Origin: a virus | DNA: 41,184 nucleotides | Reading direction: 5' to 3' (one strand) | Virus record (IMG/VR): IMGVR_UViG_3300021467_000013 | Span: 1-41,184 of that record | Part shown: piece after piece, positions 1-9,499 of the stretch | Position numbering within the stretch: the stretch's first letter is position 1 | Layout of the letters: each line of letters starts with the position of its first letter | Made by a program: the position numbers and the translations under genes | Notes under the pieces: model-generated | Databases searched by the model: none | What the model saw: only the letters and a program-made list of their open reading frames with translations | Told to the model about the DNA's origin: nothing

Positions 1-648
1 CGGAAGTGAACACTGCTGGGAGCATGAATGCGTACGTGGGCAGGAACGAGACTGTGGTAACGACAGCAGAACCAAATCGGGATTATTTCACTTACTTATA
101 CGTGATGGCTGCTGAGGCTGGCGATTCTACCATAGTTCAGGGGTCTAACGATGCGCCAGCAAGCGGGACAACAATAAAATGGGACAAGACTAACTCACCT
201 TATTCTACAGGAATAGTCTATGATATGCACTATCTACATACCCATTCAGACGGGGAATTTTACGCCGAATACAACAGCAGCGGATGGACAGGATGGAGTG
301 AAACTGACCTTACAAACTCAACATGGGATGATGTGACTCTTTATGGAGTTGGTATCTTTTTCAACAGGGCGGACTCGTGGGCTGACAATTTCCTGGTGAG
401 GAGATACCCAGACGGAACACCGCCTGTGTTCACAGCGATGAGTGAGGAGGGATATGCAGTCGATTCAACACCGCCGCTCTGGAACGACACAGCTGGCTAC
501 TTGGGAAGCAACACCACCACGCCACTACAAGGGGATTCTGTTGTTCTGTATGCGATGGGATACGACGACACCGCTTTGGACTACGCTTGGCTCGCCACCA
601 ACGAGACTGGAAACTGGGCGGGAAAGATAGAAGATGACACAGAAGATG
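1..648 (+). repeat. Terminal overlap, left copy
   Basis: This segment aligns gap-free with 40537-41184. The first 100 bases are identical, 121-360 are clearly diverged, 361-608 are again nearly identical, and the copies part after about 610. The simplest reading is a circular genome whose ends carry two alleles; a tandem repeat inside the gene is the alternative. Confidence 0.8.
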
Positions 649-3236
649 CAGCAACAGGCAGATTGGATGGTTATGGCTGGGGGCAACTTACAAACATGCG
701 AGATGAAGATTGGAATACTTATGAATCTTGTCTAAGTTCATATAATGCCTATTATATTGAAAATTACACCTTACCACTATCTGCCTCGACTATAGAAAGA
801 ATAAATATAACCTTTAAAGTAGACAATGAAAAGGACCATGATTATACATATATTTGGAACTACGATACAGGCAATTGGGATTTAAAGAATACAACGGATG
901 CTGATTTATATGATATCGTAACTATAAGCAATGTTTTTACCATGAATAGTTCTTATGTAAAGGATGGATATCCGTTCATGTGGAAATATTTTACAGATGG
1001 CGGTTTTGGCGTAACTGATTTTTATGAGTCTATGGTTGTTTTTGAATATTCTGTTGAATATCCTACTATTGATATGAATGATGCAGCAGCAGCTTGGGCT
1101 TGGTCTAATTTCACATGGTCCAACTCGTCTGTTCCGGGAGGAACAGTTGTGGCATGGAAGATATACTACAACGACACCTCAGGCAACGAGAACGCTACTG
1201 ACGTGAAGACATTCGAGGTGTCCGATTGGCCGGCGGAGCTGTATATCAATAACACACAGGGAGATATTTTCTACATCGAGCAGGGGGATGTGGTGGACAT
1301 ACTGTGCTCCGGATACAACACGTCAATCAACATATCAACACCTGGCTTGTATGATGTTGCATCCAATCCTGTGGGAAGCTCGCAGTTCACATTCAGAACA
1401 ATATCCCAGCAGACATCTGACACGAAGACAGCCGACGGGAACGCCAAGACAGGCTTCACCGTGGTTTTGGACAGGAACGTGGACTTGATTGAGGCGACAG
1501 TCAACCTGACAGGGACTCTCTACAACGGAGGCTACCCTGAGAACGTCACCATAGAGATAAACAACACGGACAGCAACGTGTTCCTGGGGAAGCTGATAGG
1601 CAATAACGTTGAGAACTACTACTTCCAGGACAGCGACGGGAACGTCTACAAGCAGAAGGCAGTATCGATATCAACTACAGGCAACACCACCATACTCTAC
1701 TGGAACCTCCCGTCCAGGATAAATGTGACCGACGCGTCCATAACAGTATCGAACTTCTCATCCACGAAATACTCCAACTCGACATACATAAACGTCGGCG
1801 GGGACGACGACATAGAGTGGAGGTATGTAGGAAACTTCACCCACACCAATGTCACGTCCAACTACACGTCCGAGATAAACGACTACCTCTGGAGCTCCAA
1901 TTGTGATGGTCTGGTAACGTGCAATGTTCCGATATACATCTACGGGATAAGCACAGGACCCGGGGACACTGCGATATTCCTGAACGACAGCAATGTCACA
2001 TACAGCCCGAACCCGGTCAACCTGAACGAGACGCTCATAGATTTGGACACAATCCCGGACGACGGGATATACTTCATATTCTACTCGGACTTCATAGACC
2101 CTTTGGATGATTACGGGACGATAACATTCCACTCCCTGAATATATCCTACAACGGAACCGCCAGCTACATCGTGGACTGCTGGAGCGGGTCAAACAAGAA
2201 CTCGACAAACATAACCGTGATGCACTCGAAGCACACAATCGCGAGACCATACGCATTCACCGACAAGGTAATCTTCCTCCCACCGACCAACAACTCGAAA
2301 TGGGTAACACCATACGGGCAGACGAACTCGACTCCAATCTACAACATCTCATGGGACACATACGACCACAACTCGAGTTTGTCTATGAGGATAAACGAGA
2401 CAGACCCATGCTTCAATGTGAGCGTCTCTGCTATACCAGACCACACCCCAACGGGGCCGATAAGGCTCTATCACCTGGACGTGGACGCACCCTTGGCGTA
2501 TGACGACAGCATCTACAATGACGACGGGGTTATCCATGGGGCGTCATGGACATCGTCAGGAATGGTCGGAAGCGCATTCGACTTCGACGGGGAGAACGAC
2601 TACATCGAGGTCGGGGACGACGCGGTGCTGAACCTCACGGACAACATGACAGTATCTGCATGGGTCTATCCGAAGATGGTCAACAGAACCCTCCAGTTTA
2701 TACTCAGCAAGCACTATACGCCCGGCGGATACACGCTCTACCTGTCGGCTGGGGAGGTGTTCTCATTCGAGGTCAATGCGAAAAACGACACCCGCTCGAC
2801 GACAAACCCGCAGAACGACACATGGTATCACATCGCAGGCGTGAAGAACTCCACCCACATGATGATATACGTAAACGGCGTCCTGGAGAACATAACATCA
2901 TACACCGAACAGATTAACGGGACATCGCAACCGCTCAGGATAGGCTCGTGGTCGGCTGGGGGTTTTCATTGGAACGGCACAATGGACGAGGTCATCATAT
3001 GGGACAGGGCGCTGTCCGGCGACGAGGTAAGTAGTATATACAACAATACGCCGATTGGGAACAGGTTCAACCTGACGACAGAGTTCGCTGAGATACACCA
3101 CAACAAGGGGATAAATTCCACAAACTCGACGAACATATGGATGTGGGCGAACTTCAACAACTGCCCGTCGGGGACGATGTATGTCCCTAAAATAGAATTG
3201 AAAGGGTGCTGCAGGGACTGCGTGGGGTGCGACTGA
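1..3236 (+). CDS. C-terminal part of giant virion adhesin (LamG domain)
   Basis: This reading frame is open from the first base, and its start lies at the other end of the window (39018-41184), in frame if the genome is circular. The part here holds repeated Ig-like beta-sandwich segments dense in N-x-S/T sequons. A LamG/concanavalin-like domain is encoded at about 2455-3060 (GSAFDFDGENDYIEV, then TMDEVIIWDRALSGDEV). The end is Cys-rich (CCRDCVGCD). LamG domains usually bind sugars or surface proteins, so a receptor-binding or tail-fibre role is inferred from this fold and from the hub gene that follows with a 1-base overlap. Bases 622 to about 1080 are AT-rich and look like an inserted domain. 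A host-type cell-surface protein is a less likely alternative, given the position between tail genes. Confidence 0.8.
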   Translation, partial: EVNTAGSMNAYVGRNETVVTTAEPNRDYFTYLYVMAAEAGDSTIVQGSNDAPASGTTIKWDKTNSPYSTGIVYDMHYLHTHSDGEFYAEYNSSGWTGWSETDLTNSTWDDVTLYGVGIFFNRADSWADNFLVRRYPDGTPPVFTAMSEEGYAVDSTPPLWNDTAGYLGSNTTTPLQGDSVVLYAMGYDDTALDYAWLATNETGNWAGKIEDDTEDAATGRLDGYGWGQLTNMRDEDWNTYESCLSSYNAYYIENYTLPLSASTIERINITFKVDNEKDHDYTYIWNYDTGNWDLKNTTDADLYDIVTISNVFTMNSSYVKDGYPFMWKYFTDGGFGVTDFYESMVVFEYSVEYPTIDMNDAAAAWAWSNFTWSNSSVPGGTVVAWKIYYNDTSGNENATDVKTFEVSDWPAELYINNTQGDIFYIEQGDVVDILCSGYNTSINISTPGLYDVASNPVGSSQFTFRTISQQTSDTKTADGNAKTGFTVVLDRNVDLIEATVNLTGTLYNGGYPENVTIEINNTDSNVFLGKLIGNNVENYYFQDSDGNVYKQKAVSISTTGNTTILYWNLPSRINVTDASITVSNFSSTKYSNSTYINVGGDDDIEWRYVGNFTHTNVTSNYTSEINDYLWSSNCDGLVTCNVPIYIYGISTGPGDTAIFLNDSNVTYSPNPVNLNETLIDLDTIPDDGIYFIFYSDFIDPLDDYGTITFHSLNISYNGTASYIVDCWSGSNKNSTNITVMHSKHTIARPYAFTDKVIFLPPTNNSKWVTPYGQTNSTPIYNISWDTYDHNSSLSMRINETDPCFNVSVSAIPDHTPTGPIRLYHLDVDAPLAYDDSIYNDDGVIHGASWTSSGMVGSAFDFDGENDYIEVGDDAVLNLTDNMTVSAWVYPKMVNRTLQFILSKHYTPGGYTLYLSAGEVFSFEVNAKNDTRSTTNPQNDTWYHIAGVKNSTHMMIYVNGVLENITSYTEQINGTSQPLRIGSWSAGGFHWNGTMDEVIIWDRALSGDEVSSIYNNTPIGNRFNLTTEFAEIHHNKGINSTNSTNIWMWANFNNCPSGTMYVPKIELKGCCRDCVGCD

Positions 3237-4681
3237 TGATATCTAGCAACGAAGTCTTCATCTGGATACCGAGGAGATACAAACCTAAGACTAAAGTAGA
3301 AATAACTCACGGCTCTACCGTGACTGATGTGACCAAGCACATACACAGCGCCAGCTTCAGGAAAAAATCATCTACAGGTATAGGGACATTCAACCTTAAG
3401 ATAGTCAATTCGAAGGGCACATACTCAGATTCATTCTCCGAAGGGGACACTGTGGACTTCTACGGGGACTACTCCGATGGGACATCAAAGAGATTCTCTG
3501 GAAGGGTTGACTTCATCAAGGAAGAGATAAGCATAAGCGGAAAATACATCAGCATAGAAGGGAGGCATGTTTCGTTCCCAATCCAAGAAGTATATGTCAA
3601 CAGGTCATACGCCGGCAAGACGATAGATTACATCCTGAAGGACATTGTGGACAACTTCCTCGGCGGGATGGGTTTCACATACAACAACGTCGAATCGTTC
3701 ACAGGGGCATATGACATCAACTTCTCCAATGTGACTGTCCTCGACTGCCTCATGACACTGGCGGACTTGGGCGGGGCTGACTTCTACATCGATGACGACA
3801 AGGACTTCCACCTGTTCCCCGAAAACTCGAAAATAAACACGGACGACGCCATAGTCGAGGGAAGCACCCTGCTGAATTTCAAGAACTTTGGGAGCGATGA
3901 TTCTGAAAAGAGGAACAAGGTGAGGGTCTACGGGAGCGACGAGAACGGTCTCCCGATAATCTACACCGCGGGGACAGGGACTAGGGAGCATGTCATGGTG
4001 AACAACTCAATCAACACAGACACTGAGGCGAAGAACACAGCCGAGGCGAAGCTGTCAGAACTGAACCAGTCGGAATACAGGGGAACATGCAACTGCTTGG
4101 GGCTGCCTTCCATCAACGAAGGGGAGAACATCTGGGTCTCAATCCCACGCTCGAACATCCTTAATCTGTATAAGATATCAGAATTCACCCACATACTGGA
4201 GAGGAGGATGTGGAGGACTAAGTGCGTGATAGAGAAGCCAATCCCCACTGTCGGGGTTGTGATAAACGACAGGATAAAAGTGGAGAAAAGCCTGAGGAAG
4301 TTCCAGAACGACAACGACATGAAATACTCATACTCGTTCACGTTCGACGACGACACGAACATAGAGTCCCACTCGAGCACCGAGACAGGCAACGGTGTGC
4401 TGAGGCTCCAGTCGGGTCAATCCTCAGGGACGATGGTCACTTCGAACAAGACCATGCCGGAGGACATAACCGAAGCCGAGATAAGGTATGTGGGGAAGGA
4501 TTTGGGCGCCACAGTGTTCAAATGCTCGGTCGACGGGGGAGTGACATGGGATGTCCTGAGCAGGAACACGAAAACCACACTCTCCCACAGGGGAAAATAC
4601 GCCAAGATAAGGGTAGAATTCAACACAGACGCCAAGAACGTCAACCCTGAGGTGGATTCCCTTAGTCTGCTCCTCCGATGA
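3236..4681 (+). CDS. Baseplate hub / tail protein (gpD/gp27-like)
   Basis: The product has 481 residues. The start is the ATG at 3236, which shares its first base with the stop of the adhesin gene (TGATG); an upstream TTG at 3206 is in frame but less likely. The protein opens with KVEITHG and a beta-rich domain with G-D-x-V-D-F-Y-G and F-S-G-R-V-D-F-I motifs. These are typical of phage late-control gene D / gp27-type hub proteins, where a beta-barrel precedes an I-x-I-E-G-R segment. It probably closes the tail tube and carries the adhesin. The C-terminal third (after about residue 340) contains another beta domain. The family assignment is by pattern only; a ReqiPepy6 gp37-like tail protein would be the nearest alternative. 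Confidence 0.6.
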   Translation: MISSNEVFIWIPRRYKPKTKVEITHGSTVTDVTKHIHSASFRKKSSTGIGTFNLKIVNSKGTYSDSFSEGDTVDFYGDYSDGTSKRFSGRVDFIKEEISISGKYISIEGRHVSFPIQEVYVNRSYAGKTIDYILKDIVDNFLGGMGFTYNNVESFTGAYDINFSNVTVLDCLMTLADLGGADFYIDDDKDFHLFPENSKINTDDAIVEGSTLLNFKNFGSDDSEKRNKVRVYGSDENGLPIIYTAGTGTREHVMVNNSINTDTEAKNTAEAKLSELNQSEYRGTCNCLGLPSINEGENIWVSIPRSNILNLYKISEFTHILERRMWRTKCVIEKPIPTVGVVINDRIKVEKSLRKFQNDNDMKYSYSFTFDDDTNIESHSSTETGNGVLRLQSGQSSGTMVTSNKTMPEDITEAEIRYVGKDLGATVFKCSVDGGVTWDVLSRNTKTTLSHRGKYAKIRVEFNTDAKNVNPEVDSLSLLLR

Positions 4682-4732
4682 AAGTTTAAGTTTATTAATG
4701 AGGTAGGTTAAAATAATAACAGAGGAAATGAA

Positions 4733-5053
4733 ATGATGCCTTGGAAAGAGTGTCTGATAGGAGGGATAGGAGGCGCCGCATGGGGCTTCACCTTCTGGCT
4801 CAAGACGGAGAGGGACGAGGACGGGAGAATGGAAGAACTGGAGTTCCTCAAATTGGTTAGGACTGCCGTGTTCGGCGGGGTCGCTGGTGTGCTGCTGGCA
4901 TACGCTGGACAGGGTCTTGACCTTGAGCAGATAAGCACCGCAGCCGAAGGGCTCATGTCCGGCGGCATGGGGCTCCTATTGGACAACTTCGTGAAGATAG
5001 TCTGGAGAAGGTTCGGGAAGAGAATCGCTGAAAAGTTGGGGTTTCTAGGTTAA
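4733..5053 (+). CDS. Small membrane protein, holin candidate
   Basis: The product has 106 residues and two hydrophobic segments: residues 8-22 (IGGIGGAAWGFTFWL) and about 47-62 (AVFGGVAGVLLAYAG). A charged stretch lies between them and a basic C-terminus follows (VWRRFGKRIAEK). The start is an ATG ATG pair behind AGAGGAAATGA. A 51-base AT-rich gap with TTTAAGTTTATTAA separates it from the hub gene, so it may have its own promoter. Its place at the end of the tail block and its size fit a holin, but small membrane proteins are hard to assign and this is inference. It converges with the leftward cluster, overlapping the next stop by 9 bases. Confidence 0.6.
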   Translation: MMPWKECLIGGIGGAAWGFTFWLKTERDEDGRMEELEFLKLVRTAVFGGVAGVLLAYAGQGLDLEQISTAAEGLMSGGMGLLLDNFVKIVWRRFGKRIAEKLGFLG

Positions 5054-5386
5054 ATTTGCTGTTTCAAAACCTAGCCCAGCTTCTCGGGAGATTCTTTCCT
5101 TCCTGTCCAGGGATTTCTGCGTTTCGCTTACTGGTATCTCTATTATCAGGTTATTGTCCAAATCAACGACGTCGGCGATGACAGGCTTATCTAAAATCTT
5201 CGCCTCGGTCAGGAAGTCTATCCCCTGCCTGAACAATTCGAAGCAGATGTCTATTTTTATCCTCTCGTGCATGTAGTCCAGCGCCGAGTTGCACTTCCTC
5301 AGCCTTATGCAGTTGACATGCCCCCTCGAGGCGTAGTCGAACCTCCTCAGGGTATTATTTCTTTTTATTTGTGCTTCTCTTCCCAT
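5045..5386 (-). CDS. PD-(D/E)XK nuclease-like protein
   Basis: The product has 113 residues. A basic N-terminus is followed by a helix with H-E-R-I-K-I-D-I-C and then F-L-T-E-A-K-I, I-A-D-V-V-D-L-D and L-I-I-E-I-P-V-S-E. This helix-E, D, E-x-P/V order resembles restriction-endonuclease-fold proteins of the CoiA/VRR kind found in archaeal viruses and plasmids, although the final lysine of the ExK motif is replaced. It is the last gene of a four-gene leftward cluster, overlapping the preceding zinc-ribbon gene by 32 bases. A DNA-processing or regulatory role is possible. The fold call is tentative. Confidence 0.5.
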   Translation of the reverse strand: MGREAQIKRNNTLRRFDYASRGHVNCIRLRKCNSALDYMHERIKIDICFELFRQGIDFLTEAKILDKPVIADVVDLDNNLIIEIPVSETQKSLDRKERISREAGLGFETANLT

Positions 5387-5585
5387 AAATTCCCTCTCTA
5401 TATAACCTATCTGTCAGTAATTGTCTATTACCCTTGACTATGCTCACGATATTGCTCCTGGATTCTCTCTTATTGAACACATTATATTTCTTGCCACAGG
5501 AAAAGCAGAGTATTCGTTTTAAAGAACTCGTTTTCCTAGTTGCTTTACAGAACGGGCATTTTACCAGTAAAATTAATTCTGTCAT
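5355..5585 (-). CDS. Zinc-ribbon microprotein
   Basis: The 76-residue product has two CxxC knuckles, CPFC at residues 10-13 and CFSC at about 27-30. These would bind one zinc as a zinc ribbon. A basic C-terminal half contains SIVKGNRQLLTDRLYREGIY. The ATG at 5585 follows a short gap after the upstream gene of the leftward cluster, and the 3' end overlaps the nuclease-like gene. Zinc-ribbon proteins of this size in archaeal viruses often bind DNA or RNA, but nothing here shows the target. Codon use is AT-rich like the rest of the cluster. Confidence 0.6.
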   Translation of the reverse strand: MTELILLVKCPFCKATRKTSSLKRILCFSCGKKYNVFNKRESRSNIVSIVKGNRQLLTDRLYREGIYGKRSTNKKK

Positions 5586-5594
5586 ATAATAACA

Positions 5595-5771
5595 CTATCT
5601 TTTCCTTTTATTTTTCCTGAATAATTCCAATTCCTTTTCTTTCATTATCGCTTCCCTTGCTGTTTTTGCAAACCATCTGGAGCATCCAATCAATGTGCAT
5701 CCTCCTGCAACAGTTGTTTGGCAAAAATCTTTTCTTTTGCATTTTGAACATGGATATATTTCTTCATGCAT
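5595..5771 (-). CDS. Cys-rich microprotein
   Basis: The product has 58 residues. The start is the ATG at 5771 (MHEEIYPCSKCK), because GGTGA sits 4-5 bases upstream and the codon overlaps the stop of the winged-helix gene by 8 bases; in-frame ATGs at 5783 and 5846 are less well placed. Cysteines are arranged CSKC, FC, GGC, IGC within residues 8-32, which would suit one or two metal sites. The remainder is a basic helix (AREAIMKEKELELFRKNKRKR runs to the end). I do not recognise a family. It is probably co-transcribed with the winged-helix gene. Confidence 0.55.
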   Translation of the reverse strand: MHEEIYPCSKCKRKDFCQTTVAGGCTLIGCSRWFAKTAREAIMKEKELELFRKNKRKR

Positions 5772-6033
5772 TGTCTTCACCATCCGATTGAAGTTTTTTC
5801 TTTGCCAGCAATAACCCCTCATCTGTTGTAGTATAGAATGTTGCATTTTTGCCCCTGTGCCGTATATTCCTTTTAGTCATTAATTTAAGCATCTCTAACC
5901 CGCTCAACACACTGCATATATAGGCATAGCTCTTTTCATTCTTCCAATACATCCACAATTCTCTTGGTCTCTTTGCATTTTGGCAGTACATCAATGCTCT
6001 TGCTTCTGTTTCATTTATTTTTACATTGCTCAT
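5764..6033 (-). CDS. Winged-helix DNA-binding regulator
   Basis: The product has 89 residues and begins at the ATG at 6033 (MSNVKINETEARALMYC), with GTGAT 5 bases upstream; the frame stays open further upstream only through low-complexity AT sequence. The pattern of helix, helix-turn-helix (SYAYICSVLSGLEMLKLMTK) and a beta wing (KNATFYTTTDEGLLLAKKKL) is that of a MarR/ArsR-like winged helix, ending with the usual T-x-E-G-x-x-L-A wing/helix. It is the first gene leftward from the divergent promoter region at 6034-6313, a typical place for a repressor that switches early transcription. Binding to that region is inferred. Confidence 0.65.
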   Translation of the reverse strand: MSNVKINETEARALMYCQNAKRPRELWMYWKNEKSYAYICSVLSGLEMLKLMTKRNIRHRGKNATFYTTTDEGLLLAKKKLQSDGEDNA

Positions 6034-6313
6034 ACAAATCACATTTATTATTATTATAATGATAACTCTAATATTTATATTTATCTTTTTTTTTGTATTT
6101 TTTGATTTTTTTGCTTCTAGATACATATAATAGAGTTAATATAATAATAATAATAACGAAAAAAAAACTCAAAAGTATCTCAAAGGATAGTTTTCTTGGT
6201 TTAGAGGTAGAATATGAGCATTTATATACTAAAATATATATGTTTTCTTGTAACAATTAAGTATTTATACTAGCAATATAATAATATTATATAGAAAAAA
6301 TAAAGTGATTGAA
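6034..6313. promoter_or_regulatory. Divergent early promoter region
   Basis: This is a 280-base, very AT-rich spacer between the leftward regulator cluster and the rightward early block. On the plus strand a TATA element CATTTATATACT lies at 6219-6230 and a second, GTATTTATACT, at 6261-6271, about 43 bases before the first rightward ATG. The same 12-mer CATTTATATACT recurs at 9500. On the minus strand the T-rich tract at 6060-6100 reads as AAATATAAATATT upstream of the regulator gene. I see no gene here. Runs of AATAATAATAA at 6137-6157 are low complexity. Confidence 0.65.
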
Positions 6314-6453
6314 ATGATGTTCGAAATGACGCTAATCGGGCTGATAGCAGCTTTGATATTATTAAATTTCCCTAAGAGGAAAGCCCATAAGAAGCCAAGG
6401 CAGACATGGGCTGACTGCTTCAGGGAGGACATACACGAGAGGAGGCTGAAGTT

Positions 6454-6457
<4 letters not shown>
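6314..6457 (+). CDS. Small single-span membrane protein
   Basis: The 47-residue product starts at ATG ATG behind AAGTGATTGA. Residues 5-19 (MTLIGLIAALILLNF) form one hydrophobic helix; the rest is basic and hydrophilic (KRKAHKKPRQTWADCF). It is the first gene of the rightward early block, about 43 bases after the TATA-like element at 6261, and overlaps the next gene by 4 bases (ATGA). No family is recognised. A membrane-anchored early function such as exclusion or host takeover is possible but not shown. Confidence 0.55.
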
Positions 6458-8362
<1,905 letters not shown>

Positions 8363-8363
8363 T

Positions 8364-8504
8364 ATGTTCGGAACAACAAATCCAGACAGGACTGATGAAG
8401 AAATCCTGCTTGAAGAACTGGTCGAGGAGGCGAAAGGAACAGACCAGGAGAGCTTCGAGGAGTGCAGGGAGTTCGTCAGGAGGGTGTCAAGGATAAACGT
8501 GTAG
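8364..8504 (+). CDS. 46-residue acidic hypothetical protein
   Basis: The product is a mostly helical acidic protein (EEILLEELVEEAKG, then FEECREFVRRVSRINV). It starts at an ATG one base after the preceding stop, with GAGGAGG 6-8 bases upstream. Its TAG stop forms the first three bases of a 73-nt structured element. No family is recognised. The same stop-then-element arrangement occurs at 11636. Confidence 0.5.
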   Translation: MFGTTNPDRTDEEILLEELVEEAKGTDQESFEECREFVRRVSRINV

Positions 8505-8574
8505 GCGAAAGGGCAGCATTCACACTGCGAATGAAGTATGCCTCCAATGTGCATTTCATTTGCCTGCCCCGCTA
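8502..8574 (+). ncRNA. 73-nt structured RNA element, copy 1
   Basis: The element begins at the TAG stop of the upstream gene and ends CCCCGCTA, 14 bases before the next ATG. The ends pair as TAG-G-CG-AAA-GGGCAG with CTGCCC-CG-CTA, leaving a bulged G and a bulged AAA on the 5' side. Inside, CATTC pairs with GAATG and ATGC with GCAT, giving a branched fold. Copy 2 at 11636 has the same length and end sequences, but its stem positions 13-15/63-65 are changed on both sides. It may be a cis-acting leader or a processed RNA. No match to a known class is apparent to me. Confidence 0.6.
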
Positions 8575-8588
8575 TTTGAGGTGATGCA

Positions 8589-8879
8589 ATGAATAAAAAA
8601 GAATTTTTAAAAATGGAAAAGGAAGTTAAAGAAGCGTTTTATTGTCCATACCCACCATATCCTATATGTGGAATAGTTCCAAAAAATTCTATAGTAAAGA
8701 TAACTTTAGGGAATTACTCAATAACAGATAAAGCAAATGAGGATGGGGAATTTGTAATAGACCTAACTGAATTTTGGTTTAGATTTAGGGTAAATTATGT
8801 GGAATACAAAACAATTAAGATAGAATATGAAGAGAGAATAGATTTAGATAAGGGTATGATAAGAATAAAAACAAAATAA
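8589..8879 (+). CDS. Hypothetical beta-rich protein
   Basis: The product has 96 residues. The start is firm: GAGGTGAT lies 5 bases before the ATG. After a helical N-terminus, residues 25-90 alternate beta-strand patterns (SIVKITLGNYSITDKANEDG, then FVIDLTEFWFRF). The A-N-E-D-G-E-F segment is reminiscent of carboxypeptidase-regulatory-like beta-sandwiches. It is AT-rich compared with its downstream neighbours. It is the gene immediately after the first 73-nt RNA element, so that element may control it. Function unknown. Confidence 0.6.
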   Translation: MNKKEFLKMEKEVKEAFYCPYPPYPICGIVPKNSIVKITLGNYSITDKANEDGEFVIDLTEFWFRFRVNYVEYKTIKIEYEERIDLDKGMIRIKTK

Positions 8880-8898
8880 AATTACTGAGGGAGATGAG

Positions 8899-8991
8899 AT
8901 GGAGAAGTATGAGAACACAATAACGGACTTTGTCTTCGACAAGGACAACAACATAACCAGGTTCGGAGGCATAATGAGGAGATTGGAATGA
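8899..8991 (+). CDS. 30-residue hypothetical protein
   Basis: A short ORF starts behind GAGGGAGATGAG and encodes MEKYENTITDFVFDKDNN and a basic end. It overlaps the next small ORF by 4 bases (ATGA). Support comes only from the ribosome binding site and coupling. No family recognised. Confidence 0.4.
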   Translation: MEKYENTITDFVFDKDNNITRFGGIMRRLE

Positions 8992-9089
8992 AGGAGGAAT
9001 GGCTGTTCGAATGGGAGGACGGAATGATTGAGGGGAGGGTCGAAAGTGATAGCGGTGAGGGACAACTGGGTCTTCCTAAACGGAGATAA
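8988..9089 (+). CDS. 33-residue hypothetical protein (uncertain)
   Basis: The ORF starts at an ATG overlapping the previous stop and encodes an acidic, Trp-containing peptide (MKEEWLFEWEDGMIEGR) with a basic tail. It overlaps the next gene by 44 bases in another frame. That is more overlap than usual here, so either this ORF is shorter in practice or it is not translated. Confidence 0.3.
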   Translation: MKEEWLFEWEDGMIEGRVESDSGEGQLGLPKRR

Positions 9090-9369
9090 GAAGCCGAAGG
9101 GCAGGATAGAGAACGGGAAATACATCAGCGTAAGATACAAAAAAAAGCACCTGTTCAGGCTGGGAAACGGATACCCGATACAGACTGAGATACTCGAATG
9201 GCTCGACAGCCACGGGATAAAGGGCATTGTGATAATAGAGAAGAGCATGGACGGGGACAAGCATTACAGGGCTACTGTCAGGGAATACCTGGAGGGCGAG
9301 GAGCTCAGCATGGGCTTCGGCAGCCAGAGGTATGTCCCGCTTGACAGGATGGGCGGTGCGGATGATTGA
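9046..9369 (+). CDS. Hypothetical protein
   Basis: The product has 107 residues from the GTG at 9046, chosen because GAGGGGAGGG lies 6 bases upstream; a TTG at 9028 would add six residues. The sequence begins with strands (VIAVRDNWVFLNGDKKPKG), continues with a basic strand (YISVRYKKKHLFRL), a helix (QTEILEWLDSHGI) and a strand (GIVIIEKSMDG). The mixed fold suits a small nucleic-acid- or protein-binding domain, but I do not recognise it. It overlaps the following zinc-ribbon gene by 8 bases. Confidence 0.6.
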   Translation: MIAVRDNWVFLNGDKKPKGRIENGKYISVRYKKKHLFRLGNGYPIQTEILEWLDSHGIKGIVIIEKSMDGDKHYRATVREYLEGEELSMGFGSQRYVPLDRMGGADD

Positions 9370-9499
9370 GGAGGAAGTCAGGAAGTGCTGGGTGTGCGGG
9401 AACACATACATAGAGAAGAGGGGCGCCAGGGCGTTCAGGAAGAGGGTGTGCCCCGACTGCAGGTGGAGGATAGAAAGATACCTCGGAAGAAAAATATAA
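9362..9499 (+). CDS. Zinc-ribbon microprotein
   Basis: The 45-residue product has two CxxC knuckles (CWVC at residues 9-12 and CPDC at 30-33) separated by a basic loop (EKRGARAFRKRV). This is the layout of a minimal zinc ribbon of the kind seen in nucleic-acid-binding proteins. The start overlaps the previous gene (ATGATTGA). It is the last gene before a promoter at 9500. Confidence 0.6.
   Translation: MIEEEVRKCWVCGNTYIEKRGARAFRKRVCPDCRWRIERYLGRKI

Noticed and set aside
121-360. Diversity-generating retroelement as the cause of the adhesin variation
   Set aside because: No reverse transcriptase gene is present and the differences are not limited to adenine positions.
5040-5060. Transcription terminator between convergent genes
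   Set aside because: The two genes overlap by 9 bases and there is no hairpin or U-run at the junction.
6137-6160. Short tandem repeat or CRISPR-like array in the AT-rich spacer
   Set aside because: It is simple AATAAT low-complexity sequence without unique spacers or a palindromic repeat.
8502-8574. tRNA or tRNA-like gene suggested by the 73-base length
   Set aside because: No T-loop GTTC, no D-loop pattern and no cloverleaf in either copy; the ends pair with an AAA bulge that tRNA acceptor stems lack.
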